Made by a program: the position numbers and the translations under genes. Below are positions 1 through 8,594 of a stretch of DNA of 64,000 nt, piece after piece. The notes beneath the pieces are model-generated. The model was not told the origin of the DNA. It saw only the letters and a list, made by a program, of their open reading frames with translations, and made no database searches. Each line of letters opens with the position of its first letter. Position 1 is the first letter of the stretch. This stretch comes from Mycolicibacter sp. MU0102 (GTDB taxonomy: Bacteria; Actinomycetota; Actinomycetes; Mycobacteriales; Mycobacteriaceae), in NCBI RefSeq assembly GCF_963378105.1, contig NZ_OY726398.1:186001-250000 (forward strand). Reading direction: 5' to 3'.

Positions 1-538
1 ACAGGCCGGCATTGCCGCCGTTACCAGCAGCGACACCCGCGAGGGTCGACGACCAACCGTTACCCCCGTCGCCGAACCACAGGCCGCCGGAACCACCGTC
101 TGGGTGGTCCGCGGTCCCATCGGCACCGTTGCAGATCACTCCGCAGCCGCCGTCGGCCAGCGGTGCGAACAGTGGGTTTACCAGGTTGTCGAACAACTGG
201 CCGGCCGGACTGTCGAGCCAGTCCTGCATGGACTCGTGCAGCCACTCGTAGAGACCGGCCGTACCGGAGGCGTCGGCGGCCAGCGCCAGCACGTCGCTGC
301 CGCTGGGATCTGGGCTCGCCAAGCTCCAAACAGTGGGATCCAGCCAGGCCAGGCCCGCGGTCGATGCGCCCGTGTCTTGGTCCGTCAAGCCGAGAAGCGG
401 GTTGAGCAGATCGGCGATCCAATCGAACTCGTCCGCGCGTGCGCCAGGGGCCGAACCGATCGGAGCCAGGCCGAACGCGGCCAGTGCTGCCAGCGCGGGA
501 ACGGTCCGTCGCGTGGCCTTACTGCGGTGAAGCGGCAT
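1..538 (-). CDS. PGRS-type glycine-rich secreted protein, partial (runs off the left edge)
   Basis: The reading frame is open from an ATG at 538 to the window edge, giving 179 codons without a stop. A GAAAGG ribosome site lies about 10 nt before the ATG. Residues 1-35 look like a signal peptide: RR at 10-11, an Ala/Leu/Gly-rich core, and a likely cut after GARA. A roughly 110-residue acidic, Trp-rich domain follows, ending in a CGVICNGADGT block, then LWFGDGGNGW and the first GNGGNAG repeats. The gene at 816 has the same order of elements and very similar blocks, so the two are head-to-head paralogues. There is no PE domain, so it is not a classical PE_PGRS protein. The function is unknown and cell-surface exposure is inferred. 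The C-terminal repeat region lies outside the window. Confidence 0.82.
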   Translation of the reverse strand, partial: MPLHRSKATRRTVPALAALAAFGLAPIGSAPGARADEFDWIADLLNPLLGLTDQDTGASTAGLAWLDPTVWSLASPDPSGSDVLALAADASGTAGLYEWLHESMQDWLDSPAGQLFDNLVNPLFAPLADGGCGVICNGADGTADHPDGGSGGLWFGDGGNGWSSTLAGVAAGNGGNAGL

Positions 539-815
539 TACTGAGCAACCTTTCGGGAGCGCGTCGCGCGAAGCGGGCGGAAGGCGCCCGTCCGGCTGGA
601 CCTTTTGCAGCAGTTCGGTCCGTAGCCGAGAAATGACTCATGGTCTCCCTAGGCTACTAAACCAACCCATTGGTATGACTTTATAGCACTTTACCGTATG
701 TTCATGTGGACAACGGTCGGCTTGAAGGCTACCGTCAAGCACTGTAGGGGGACGGGCACAGATTCTCTTAAGCCCAAACAAAGTCTTAGTCAAGTTCAGA
801 AGGGGCGGGCCAACG
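539..815. promoter_or_regulatory. Divergent promoter region between two PGRS genes
   Basis: These 277 bp hold no convincing ORF and separate two divergently read PGRS genes. A dyad ACCAA-CCCA-TTGGT lies at 661-674. A TATAAA-like -10 element, read leftwards, lies at 680-685. GAAGGGG near 800 serves as ribosome site for the rightward gene. The base composition around 660-800 is visibly more AT-rich than in the flanking genes. Promoter assignment is inferred from position and composition only. Confidence 0.45.
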
Positions 816-3143
816 GTGGCACATATTCGGCGCGGTAGTCAGAACACTCAATCGGCAGCGCGGCGACGCGACCGTGCGATCGGGGCGGCAGCCTCGGTCG
901 GGGCCTTCTTGGCGTTCGGAATGGCGCCCCTGGCGGCCGCTCCGTCTGCGCAGGCCGACGACTTCGGCCTCGACGCGTTCTGGGACATGTTCGGCGTCGG
1001 CGACAGCAACACCACGGGATTCGACCTGTTCGACGTCTCCGCGTGGGGTGTCCCGGGCGCTGCCGACGGTGGCCTGTACGACGCTGACTTTGCCCAGATG
1101 TGGCAGGACAGCTTCTACCTCCCGCTGCACGCCATGATGCAGGACTGGATCAACAGCGACTTCGGATCGAGCGTTAACGGTGTGGTCAACCAGCTCTTCG
1201 CGCCGTTCACCGATGGCTTCTGCGGGATGATCTGCAACGGCGCGGACGGCACCGAGACCAGCGTGGACGGCCGGGCCGGCGGGTTGTGGTTCGGCGACGG
1301 CGGTAACGGCTGGGCCTCGAACCTCGAGGGCATTGCCGGTGGTAACGGCGGGCACGCCGGCGGTATCGGAAACGGCGGTGACGGAGGCGTGGGCGGCCTG
1401 GGCGCCGACGGCGGAAACGGGGGCCACGGCGGCGAGATGTGGGGCAACGGCGGCGACGGTGGCGCCGGCGGTAACGGCACCGCCACGTTGGACGCGGGTA
1501 ACGGCGGCAACGGTGGCTCGTCGGGTCAGGCCCAGGACCTCTTAGGCATGGGCGCCTGGGGCAACGGCGGCAACGGTGGGGCCGGCGGCGCCGGCTGGAC
1601 CGGTACCAACGGCTCCGCGGGAAGCGGTTCCGGGGGCGCCGGGGGTGACGGTGTGGCCGGTGGCAACGCCGGCAACGGTGGCGCTGGCGGCGCCGGCTCC
1701 TCCTATGTCGGCATCGGAGGCAACGGCGGCGCGGGCGGTGTCGGTGGCGCCGGCGGCAGTGGCGGCAACGGCGCGGCCGGTGACGGTGGCACCTTCGCCA
1801 ACAACGGTTCTGGAGACGGCGCCGGCGGCGGCAACGGTGGCAACGGTGCCGTCGGCGGCAAGGGCGGTGTCGGTGGTGCTGCCGGTAACGGCGGCTCCGC
1901 CAACGGCATGGTCGGTGTCAACGGCGACGGCGGCCTCGGTGGTAACGGCGGCCTCGGTGGCGACGGCGGTACCGGCGCTGCCGGCTTGGCGGTGAACGGC
2001 GTCGGCGCCAACGGTGCCGCCGGTGGTAACGGTGGCACGGGAGGTAACGGCGGTGCCGCGGCGGCCGGCGGCGCAGCCGGTGGAACCGGTGCCACCGTGG
2101 GCGCTGCCGGTGCCGACGGCGACGGCGGAAACGGTGGCAACGGCGGCGCCGCCTCGGCTGCGACCGACGGCCGCGACGGTGTCAACGGCTACCGCGATGG
2201 CGGCACCCCGCCAGACATCTCAGCTACCAGTGGCGGTAGCGGCGCTGCCGGCGGTAACGGTGGCGCCGGCGGAAACGGCGGCGGGACCGCCGGCAATGGC
2301 GGCAACGGCGGTGTCGGCGGTGCCGGCTCCGACGGTGGCGACGGCGGCCACGGCAGTGCCTCGATTCACGGGACGACCGATTCCGTGCACGGCCTCTACA
2401 ACGCCCCCGGCAACGGTGGCTCCGGTGGCGCCGGCGGTAACGGTGGCGCGGCTGGTTCCGGTGCGGCCAACGGCAGCGACGGCCAGATCGGTGACGGCGG
2501 CGACGGCGGTAACGGTGGTAGCGGCGGCGACATCGCCGACGTCACCGGCCAGGCATCCGTGGAGGGCCCGGCCGGCTCCGGGACCCTGGGCCCGCAGGGC
2601 TCGGCCGGTACCGGTGGAGCCGGTGGCAACGGCGGCTCGGGTGCCACCGGCGGTACCGGCGGCAACGGCGGCAACGGCGGTAGCGACCCGAACGCGGGTG
2701 GCGCCCACGGCGGTGACGGTGGCGCCGGTGGCTCCGGCGGCGTCGGCCTGGCGAACGCCGACGGCTCCGGCGGCGTCGGTGGCGACGGCGGTACCGGTGG
2801 AAACGGCGGCAACGGCAGCAACATTCGTTGGGGTGACCCGGACTGGAACACCACCTCCAACGACTCGTCCTCTGGCCCGATTGACAATGTCCACGGTGGA
2901 GCCGGTGGTGACGGTGGTGCCGGCGGTGCCGGTGCCAACACCGGTGGTAACGGCGGCACCGGCGGTGACGGCGGCGACGTCATCACCCCGCACCTGGGCG
3001 ACGACGGCCTCAACGGTGGCGCCGGCGACACCCCAGGAACCGGCAGCACCGGTGGTGCTGAAGGCGCCGGGGGCGCCGCGGGCGCCGGCCCCGCCGCGGG
3101 CGACGCGGGCCAGGACGGCACCCCGGGCGTCGTTGTCCCGTAG
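816..3143 (+). CDS. PGRS-type glycine-rich secreted protein with signal peptide and no PE domain
   Basis: This is a 775-residue protein starting at GTG 816 behind GAAGGGG. Residues 1-47 form a signal peptide: an RRRDR n-region, an Ala/Gly hydrophobic core, and a likely cut after SAQA. Residues 48-150 are a Trp/Phe/Asp-rich domain containing LPLHAMMQDW and CGMICNGADGT. LWFGDGGNGW follows. From about residue 170 to the end it is almost wholly GGxGG/GNGG repeats with short interruptions. The same leader and domain occur in the divergent gene at 538. Known PE_PGRS proteins use a PE domain for ESX export; here a Sec- or Tat-type signal peptide replaces it. Role unknown; exposed or secreted location is inferred. 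A strong terminator follows directly. Confidence 0.85.
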   Translation: MAHIRRGSQNTQSAARRRDRAIGAAASVGAFLAFGMAPLAAAPSAQADDFGLDAFWDMFGVGDSNTTGFDLFDVSAWGVPGAADGGLYDADFAQMWQDSFYLPLHAMMQDWINSDFGSSVNGVVNQLFAPFTDGFCGMICNGADGTETSVDGRAGGLWFGDGGNGWASNLEGIAGGNGGHAGGIGNGGDGGVGGLGADGGNGGHGGEMWGNGGDGGAGGNGTATLDAGNGGNGGSSGQAQDLLGMGAWGNGGNGGAGGAGWTGTNGSAGSGSGGAGGDGVAGGNAGNGGAGGAGSSYVGIGGNGGAGGVGGAGGSGGNGAAGDGGTFANNGSGDGAGGGNGGNGAVGGKGGVGGAAGNGGSANGMVGVNGDGGLGGNGGLGGDGGTGAAGLAVNGVGANGAAGGNGGTGGNGGAAAAGGAAGGTGATVGAAGADGDGGNGGNGGAASAATDGRDGVNGYRDGGTPPDISATSGGSGAAGGNGGAGGNGGGTAGNGGNGGVGGAGSDGGDGGHGSASIHGTTDSVHGLYNAPGNGGSGGAGGNGGAAGSGAANGSDGQIGDGGDGGNGGSGGDIADVTGQASVEGPAGSGTLGPQGSAGTGGAGGNGGSGATGGTGGNGGNGGSDPNAGGAHGGDGGAGGSGGVGLANADGSGGVGGDGGTGGNGGNGSNIRWGDPDWNTTSNDSSSGPIDNVHGGAGGDGGAGGAGANTGGNGGTGGDGGDVITPHLGDDGLNGGAGDTPGTGSTGGAEGAGGAAGAGPAAGDAGQDGTPGVVVP

Positions 3144-3152
3144 TAGGACAGC

Positions 3153-3197
3153 CCACAAAGAACACCCCGCACGAATCGTGCGGGGTGTTCTTTGTGG
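3153..3197. terminator. Bidirectional hairpin terminator between convergent genes
   Basis: This is a perfect inverted repeat with 21-bp arms (3153-3173 and 3177-3197) around a 3-nt loop. The inner stem is CCCCGCACG and the outer stem is rich in A on the left and T on the right. It lies 9 bp after the PGRS stop codon and 20 bp past the end of the convergent FadE gene, so it can stop transcription from both sides. Confidence 0.85.
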
Positions 3198-3217
3198 CGG
3201 ATAGGCTGGCGTAGCGG

Positions 3218-4369
3218 CTAGATCCCGCCGCGGGAAACCAGTTGTGCTGCAATCACATTGCGTTGTATCTCGTTGGTTCCCTCGCCGACGATCATCAGCG
3301 GTGCATCCCGGAAGTAGCGTTCCACGTCGTACTCGGTCGAGTAGCCGTAGCCGCCATGGATCCGTACCGCGTTCAGCGCGATCTCCATCGCGGCTTCCGA
3401 CGCGAACAACTTGGCCATGCCCGCCTCCATGTCGCAGCGCTGCCCACTGTCGTAGCGTTCCGCGGCATACCGGGTGAGCTGGCGGGCGGCCGTCAACTTG
3501 GTCGCCATGTCGGCCAGATAATTGCCCACGCTTTGGTGCTTCCAGATCGGCTGGCCGAAACTCTCGCGTTGTTGGGCGTAGGCGAGTGCATCCTCGAGCG
3601 CGGCGGTCGCCACCCCCAGGGCCCGCGCCGCGACCTGGATGCGACCGGTCTCCAGCCCCTTCATCATCTGGGCGAAGCCATTGCCGGGGGTGCCGCCGAG
3701 CACCGCCGCCGCCGGCACCTGGCAGCCGTCGAAGCTCAGCTCGCAGCTCTCCACCCCCTTGTAGCCCAGCTTCGGCAGGTCGCGTGAGATCGTCAGGCCG
3801 GCGCTGGGATTCTCCACCAGCAGCACCGAGATACCGCTGTGCCGCGGCGTGGCCTTCGGATCGGTCTTAGCCAGCAGCGCAATCAATCCCGAATAGCGGG
3901 CATTGGAGATCCAAGTCTTGGACCCGTTGATCACCAGCGTCTCCGGGTCGGCCGACGGCACCGCGGACGTCGTCATGCTCTGCAGGTCACTGCCGCCGCC
4001 CGGCTCGGTCAGGGCCATGGTGGCGCGCAGCGCCCCGGTGGCCATCGCCGGCAGATAGCGCTGCTTCTGCTCATCGGTACCGAACAGGGTCAGCAACTTG
4101 GCCACCACGGTGTGGCCGCCCATCGCCCCGGCCAGGCTCATCCAGCCGCGGGCCAGCTCCTGGGTGACCAGTACGTAGCACGGCATCGACACCGGGGTAC
4201 CGCCGAACTCCTCGGGAACAGCCAGGCCGTAGATGCCGAGGTGCTTCATCTGTTCGATCCACGCCTCCGGGTAGGTGTTGGCGTGCTCGACGTCGCGGAC
4301 CGTCGGCTTCACCTCCCGGTCGATGAACTGACGCACGGTTTCGACCAGAATCGACTCTTCGTGGTTCAT
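3218..4369 (-). CDS. Acyl-CoA dehydrogenase (FadE family)
   Basis: The 383-residue flavoprotein oxidises acyl-CoA to the trans-2-enoyl-CoA. It starts at ATG 4369 (MNHEESILVETV), the normal FadE N terminus; longer readings run into the divergent gene. The family landmarks are in order: ALTEPGGGSDL (FAD/substrate loop) near residue 135, KTWISNA near 165, and GEGTNEIQRN near 365, whose first Glu is the expected catalytic base. The length is typical of short/medium-chain family members. It faces a MaoC-type hydratase with only 27 bp between the starts, so the two may share control and act in successive steps on a branched or dicarboxylic acyl-CoA. The true substrate cannot be read from the sequence. 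Confidence 0.9.
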   Translation of the reverse strand: MNHEESILVETVRQFIDREVKPTVRDVEHANTYPEAWIEQMKHLGIYGLAVPEEFGGTPVSMPCYVLVTQELARGWMSLAGAMGGHTVVAKLLTLFGTDEQKQRYLPAMATGALRATMALTEPGGGSDLQSMTTSAVPSADPETLVINGSKTWISNARYSGLIALLAKTDPKATPRHSGISVLLVENPSAGLTISRDLPKLGYKGVESCELSFDGCQVPAAAVLGGTPGNGFAQMMKGLETGRIQVAARALGVATAALEDALAYAQQRESFGQPIWKHQSVGNYLADMATKLTAARQLTRYAAERYDSGQRCDMEAGMAKLFASEAAMEIALNAVRIHGGYGYSTEYDVERYFRDAPLMIVGEGTNEIQRNVIAAQLVSRGGI

Positions 4370-4396
4370 CGGTTCACCGTATGTCAGGATTTTCCC

Positions 4397-5365
4397 GTGA
4401 CCAGCGGCCCCTACTTCGATGAGCTCCAGGTCGGTCAGGTGTTCGACGAGGCTCCCGCGATGACCCTGACGGCCGGTGCGGCCGCGCTGCATCAGGCGAT
4501 TCTCGGGGACCGGCTCCGGCTGCCGCTGGACGCCGAACTGTCCCAGGCCGTGACCGGGGCGACGACGCCGCTGGCCCATCCCGGGCTGGTCTGCGACGTC
4601 GCGATCGGTCAGTCCACGCTGGTCACCCGGCGCGTCAAAGCCAACCTGTTCTACCGCGGCCTAGCCTTCTTCCGGTATCCGCTGATCGGCGATACCGTTT
4701 TCACCCGCACTGAAGTCGTTGGACTGAAGCAGAATTCAGCCAAGCCCGGGCGCGAACCCACCGGTCTGGTGGCACTGCGGATCACCACCATCGACCAGGT
4801 GGACCGGCTGGTGCTCGACTTCTACCGTTGCGCGATGCTGCCGCTAAGTCCGGGTGCCTCAGATACTGGCCACAGCGATGACCTCTCTGCCATTGGTGCG
4901 GGCCTCGCGGTGCCGCCGGACGTGACCGCCGAGTGGGACGCCGCGGAGTTTCGTCAGCGGGTACCGGGACCGCACTTCGACCCCGGTCTTGCCGGTACGG
5001 TCCTGACCAGCACCGGCGACGTGGTCTCCTCCGCCCCGGAGCTGGCCCGATTAACCCTCAACATCGCTGCCACCCACCATGATTCGCGGGTTGCCGGGCA
5101 GCGGTTGGTCTACGGCGGGCACACCATCGGCTTGGCGCTGGCCCAGGCCTCGCGGCTGCTGCCGAACCTGGTCACGGTGCTGGGCTGGCAGTCCTGCGAT
5201 CACACCGGGCCCGTCCACGAAGGTGACACCCTCTACAGCGAACTGCACGTCGAATCCGCCCGCGACAGCGTGCTGGAGCTGCGGTCGCTGGTCTACGCCG
5301 CCGGTGCCGCCGGTGAAGCGGACCGTCAGGTACTGGACTGGCGTTTCACCGCCCTGCAGTTCTGA
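4397..5365 (+). CDS. Double-hotdog MaoC-type hydratase, mesaconyl-CoA hydratase-like
   Basis: The 322-residue protein probably hydrates or dehydrates a CoA thioester. The GTG at 4397 (VTSGPYFDELQVGQ) gives the usual N terminus of the family; an ATG at 4381 is out of frame. The N-terminal hotdog half has the ALFYRG-like segment NLFYRGLAFF. The C-terminal half carries YGGHTIGLALAQ and a GWQSCDHTGPVHEGD block, which resembles mesaconyl-CoA/beta-methylmalyl-CoA hydratases rather than the HtdX/HtdY type. It is divergent from a FadE gene 27 bp away, fitting a desaturate-then-hydrate pair. A role in C5-dicarboxylate, leucine-like or propionate-like metabolism is inference. Confidence 0.75.
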   Translation: MTSGPYFDELQVGQVFDEAPAMTLTAGAAALHQAILGDRLRLPLDAELSQAVTGATTPLAHPGLVCDVAIGQSTLVTRRVKANLFYRGLAFFRYPLIGDTVFTRTEVVGLKQNSAKPGREPTGLVALRITTIDQVDRLVLDFYRCAMLPLSPGASDTGHSDDLSAIGAGLAVPPDVTAEWDAAEFRQRVPGPHFDPGLAGTVLTSTGDVVSSAPELARLTLNIAATHHDSRVAGQRLVYGGHTIGLALAQASRLLPNLVTVLGWQSCDHTGPVHEGDTLYSELHVESARDSVLELRSLVYAAGAAGEADRQVLDWRFTALQF

Positions 5366-5388
5366 GCGCAGCTCTGCTCGCCAATGAA

Positions 5389-6546
5389 TTAGTGCGGCAG
5401 GTCGCGGAACGGGGCCTCTCGGTACGGGTCGGGCTCCTTGGGCAGGCCCAGCACCCGCTCGCCGATGATGTTGCGCTGAATCTGGTCCGTGCCACCACCG
5501 ATCGAGGTGAAGTAGGCGTTGAGCGCCCGGAAGGTCACCGCGTCGCCGACCGGATTGTCCGGACCGGAGAGCATCGACTCGACGCCGACGATCTCGGTCT
5601 GGACCCGCGCAGTCTCGTGCAGGATGCGGGACATCGCGATCTTGCCCAGTGCCAGCAGGGTGGCCGACTCGGCGCGATCGGCGCTGGTTTTGGCCCGCTG
5701 ATTATTCCAGCGGTTCACCGTGGTCAGCGCCTGTATGCGGGCGATCTCCTGGCGAATGTGCGAGTCGCCAAGACAACCGGCATCGCGGGCCAATTCGACC
5801 AGGCCGCTGGACTTCTCCTTGCGGCGTGCGGTGCGTGCGACGTCGCCCATCAGCCGACGCTCGTAGCCCAGCGCGACCTGCAACACCGACCATCCTTCGC
5901 CCGGTTCCCCGATCCGGTTGGCGTCGGGAACCCGGGCGTTGGTCAGAAACACCTCATTGAACTCTGATTCACCGGTGATCTGGTGGATCGGCCGGACTTC
6001 CACGCCGGGCTGGCGCATCGGGAGCATGAAAAAGGTGATTCCATTGTGCTTGGGCACGTCCGGATTGGTGCGCGCCACCAGCATGCCGTAGTCGGCGGTG
6101 GTCGCGAACGACGTCCAGACCTTCTGCCCGTTGATGATCCAGTCGTCACCGTCACGCTCGGCTCGGGTGCGCAGGCCGGCCAGATCCGATCCCGCGCCGG
6201 GTTCGCTGTAGAGCAGGCACGACTTGGTCTCGCCACGCAGCGCCGGCGGCAGCAGCCTGTGCTTCTGCTCGTGCGAGCCGCGGTCGTGGATGGTGCAGGC
6301 GAACAGGTCGGCCCGGTCATGGCCAGTCCCCGGAGCGCCGACTGCAGCGAATTCGGCTGCCACCACGCGGGATTGACGGTCGGTCAGGCCGCGGCCGTAG
6401 CAGTCCGGCTCCCAGCTCGGAGCGGTCCATCCGGCGGCGAGAATCGCCGCGGCGTAGGTGGCACGGTCGGTTCCGGGTGACCAGTTGGCGGCCAGCCAGT
6501 CGCGGACTTCACCGCGAAGTTCGTCGTTGGGGTCGGGCAGCGTCAT
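5389..6546 (-). CDS. Acyl-CoA dehydrogenase, FadE29-like subunit
   Basis: The 385-residue protein starts at ATG 6546, one base after the stop of the upstream FadE gene, so the two are translationally coupled. The segments LLYSEPGAGSDLAGL (near residue 130) and GQKVWTS are FAD/substrate contacts, and GGGTDQIQRNIIGERVLGLP closes the protein. The usual C-terminal catalytic Glu is replaced by Gly. In isovaleryl-CoA-dehydrogenase-like and FadE29-like members the base lies earlier, and ALGYERRL near residue 240 can supply it. Together with its 352-residue partner it resembles the FadE28/FadE29 type of alpha2beta2 enzyme used on sterol side chains. The actual substrate is not known. Confidence 0.82.
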   Translation of the reverse strand: MTLPDPNDELRGEVRDWLAANWSPGTDRATYAAAILAAGWTAPSWEPDCYGRGLTDRQSRVVAAEFAAVGAPGTGHDRADLFACTIHDRGSHEQKHRLLPPALRGETKSCLLYSEPGAGSDLAGLRTRAERDGDDWIINGQKVWTSFATTADYGMLVARTNPDVPKHNGITFFMLPMRQPGVEVRPIHQITGESEFNEVFLTNARVPDANRIGEPGEGWSVLQVALGYERRLMGDVARTARRKEKSSGLVELARDAGCLGDSHIRQEIARIQALTTVNRWNNQRAKTSADRAESATLLALGKIAMSRILHETARVQTEIVGVESMLSGPDNPVGDAVTFRALNAYFTSIGGGTDQIQRNIIGERVLGLPKEPDPYREAPFRDLPH

Positions 6547-6547
6547 C

Positions 6548-7606
6548 TCACGCTCCGATCTCTTGCAGGTAGCGTTCCCGGTGCCAGGAGGGGCTGCCGA
6601 ACAGGTGGGCATCGCTGCGCGCCCGGCGCAGATACCGGTGCGCGGGATGTTCCCAGGTGAACCCGATTCCGCCGTGCACCTGAATGTTGGTGGCGCCAAC
6701 AAAGACAAAGGCATCCGAGCAATACGCCTGGGCCAGTGCCAGATCCGCGGTCCAGTCGGCAGATCCGTCGGCGCCCGCCGCAGCCACATGGCGAGCGGCC
6801 GTCACCGCCGACTCGGCCTCCAACAACATGTCGGCGCACATGTGCTTGACGGCCTGGAAACTGCCGATAGCCCGGCCGAATTGGAAGCGGGTCTTGGCGT
6901 AGTCGCGCGCCATCTCCATGGCGAACCGGGCGGCACCCGCCTGCTCCCCGAGCAGTGCCACCGCGGAACGGTCCAGCGCGGAGTTCAATGCGGCGACGCC
7001 GGCTGCGGCCGAGCCGACCGCCGTCGCCGGAGCGTCTGCCAACCGGACCAGACACAATCGTCGGGAGGGATCGACGGTGGTCAGCGGCTCCACCGTCACG
7101 CCCGGCCCGGCCGGATCGACAGCGAAGATTCCGGGTCCGTCCTCGGAGTCAGCCAGCACGTAGAGCAGGTCGGCGGTGTCCGCGTCGAGGACGAACCGCT
7201 TCTCGCCGGAGACCAGTCCGTCGCGCGCCGTGGTGGCCGGTATCGCGGGTGGACGGGTCGAATCGCTCTCGGCGAAGGCAACCGCGACCCGGGTGCGCCC
7301 GGCGGCAATCGCCGGCAACACCGCCTCGTGTTGCGCCGGGTCATCCACTGCCATAAGAAGATTGACCGCAAGCACCGCCGTCGACAAGTACGGGCCGGAG
7401 AACAGGACCCGACCCAGCTCTTCGGCTACTACGCCTACCTCGACCAATCCGGCACCGGCGCCGCCATACTGCTCGGGCACCAACAGGCCCAGCAGACCCA
7501 TCGCCGCCAACTCGGACCAGGCATCGTCGTCGGGCGAGCGTTTGGTCATCAACTCCGCGACCGCGCCGCGCAGGGCCCGCCGTTCTTCGGGGCTGGAGCC
7601 TGCCAC
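6548..7606 (-). CDS. Acyl-CoA dehydrogenase, FadE28-like partner subunit
   Basis: This is a 352-residue FadE family member. The chosen start is GTG 7606, which has GGAGG about 9 nt before it and sits 2 bp after the stop of the esterase gene. It has LLGLLVPEQYGGAG near the N terminus, and KTRFQFGRAIGSFQAVKHM and QVHGGIGFTWEHPAHRYLRR near the C terminus, as in FadE28-like subunits. The canonical EPGxGSD FAD loop is degenerate (AFAESDSTRPP), which fits a subunit that works only with its partner. The tight gene order with the 385-residue FadE gene predicts a heteromeric dehydrogenase; this is inferred from family behaviour, not shown here. Confidence 0.8.
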   Translation of the reverse strand: MAGSSPEERRALRGAVAELMTKRSPDDDAWSELAAMGLLGLLVPEQYGGAGAGLVEVGVVAEELGRVLFSGPYLSTAVLAVNLLMAVDDPAQHEAVLPAIAAGRTRVAVAFAESDSTRPPAIPATTARDGLVSGEKRFVLDADTADLLYVLADSEDGPGIFAVDPAGPGVTVEPLTTVDPSRRLCLVRLADAPATAVGSAAAGVAALNSALDRSAVALLGEQAGAARFAMEMARDYAKTRFQFGRAIGSFQAVKHMCADMLLEAESAVTAARHVAAAGADGSADWTADLALAQAYCSDAFVFVGATNIQVHGGIGFTWEHPAHRYLRRARSDAHLFGSPSWHRERYLQEIGA

Positions 7607-7608
7607 CG

Positions 7609-8505
7609 TCAGGCCCTCCGGCCGAAGGCGTTCCGCAGGCTCGCGCACTGGGAGGCGAAGAAGGCCCGTGACACCGCGACTTTGGGCATCAACAGGTCGA
7701 ACCCGTGGAATGCCCCCTCGACGGTCTCGACCTCGCAGGGCACACCGGCTTGACGCAGTCGCTGCGCGTAGGCCAGATCCTCGTCGTGAAACAGATCCAA
7801 GGTGCCCACTCCGATCCAGGCCGGCGCCAGCCCGCTCAGGTCCGCACGCCGTGCCGGCACTGCGACCTGCGGATCCGCGTCGCCCAGATACGCGGTCCAG
7901 CCGAACAGATTGCTCCGCGGATTCCACAATCGGTAGCTCCGATTGGCCGGCAGCGCCGCGCTGCGATCATCGAGCATCGGGTACACCAGCAGCTGCAGCA
8001 CGGGGGAGACCTCCCCGCGGTCGGCGGCCAACTGCGCCAGCGCGGCAGCCAACCCGCCACCGGCACTGGCGCCGCCGATCGCGATCCGGGCCGGATCGAC
8101 CCCGGGCAGCTCAGCGAGCCGGGTCAGCGCCGCCCAGCAGTCCTCCAACGCGGCGGGATAAGGGTTCTGCGGCGCCAGTCGGTAGTCCACCGACGCGACC
8201 GTGGCACCCAGTTCGGCGCTGAACCTGCGGCAGAGGCGGTCATCCTGGGCGGCCGTGCCGATGACGTAGCCGCCGCCGTGAATCCACAGCAATGCCGGTG
8301 CCGGATCGGCGGCGCGATTCGGCGGCCGAAAGATCCGGACGCCTGCGCCCGAGGGCAGGCCCAAGACCTCGACGTCGCCGGGGGTGCGCCGGCCCTGCAC
8401 CCCGGTGAGTGCCTGCAGCACCGGCAGCGTCCGACGCCCGATCCCGCCACGCGGAAGGAACCGGGCAGTTCTGCGCAGATCTGGATGGAACCCGCTGCTT
8501 ACCAT
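7609..8505 (-). CDS. Hormone-sensitive-lipase-family carboxylesterase
   Basis: The 298-residue alpha/beta hydrolase belongs to the bacterial HSL (family IV) group. The oxyanion-hole motif HGGGY is at 76-80 and the nucleophile motif GGASAGG gives Ser147. The acid is probably the Asp in GTLDLFHDED near residue 240, and the His in GAFHGFD near 268 completes the triad. There is no signal peptide, so it should be cytosolic. It is the first gene of an operon with two FadE subunits (2-bp then 1-bp gaps). It probably releases a carboxylic acid that, after CoA activation elsewhere, feeds that dehydrogenase; the substrate is unknown. It resembles the mycobacterial LipH/LipI/LipN group, but I cannot choose among them. 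Confidence 0.85.
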   Translation of the reverse strand: MVSSGFHPDLRRTARFLPRGGIGRRTLPVLQALTGVQGRRTPGDVEVLGLPSGAGVRIFRPPNRAADPAPALLWIHGGGYVIGTAAQDDRLCRRFSAELGATVASVDYRLAPQNPYPAALEDCWAALTRLAELPGVDPARIAIGGASAGGGLAAALAQLAADRGEVSPVLQLLVYPMLDDRSAALPANRSYRLWNPRSNLFGWTAYLGDADPQVAVPARRADLSGLAPAWIGVGTLDLFHDEDLAYAQRLRQAGVPCEVETVEGAFHGFDLLMPKVAVSRAFFASQCASLRNAFGRRA

Positions 8506-8594
8506 CGGCTCAGTATTACCGGCGCCGGATCGGCGGCGTCGTCAACCCACCGGATTGCAACCGCCTCCGAACCCAAACGCGGTACCCTGCGCCA

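Noticed and set aside
1320..3120. Dense short repeats that could suggest a CRISPR array or satellite DNA
   Set aside because: They are GGx/GNGG codon repeats inside one long open frame with a signal peptide and ribosome site; there is no constant repeat-spacer spacing. This is PGRS coding sequence.
2220..3172. Long Ala/Thr/Val-rich and Pro-rich open frames antisense to the PGRS gene
   Set aside because: They are shadows of the GGC/GGT codon pattern on the other strand, with no start signals or recognisable domains.
4381..4396. ATG at 4381 as start of the MaoC-type gene
   Set aside because: It is 16 bp from the GTG at 4397 and so out of frame; only GTG 4397 gives the family N terminus.
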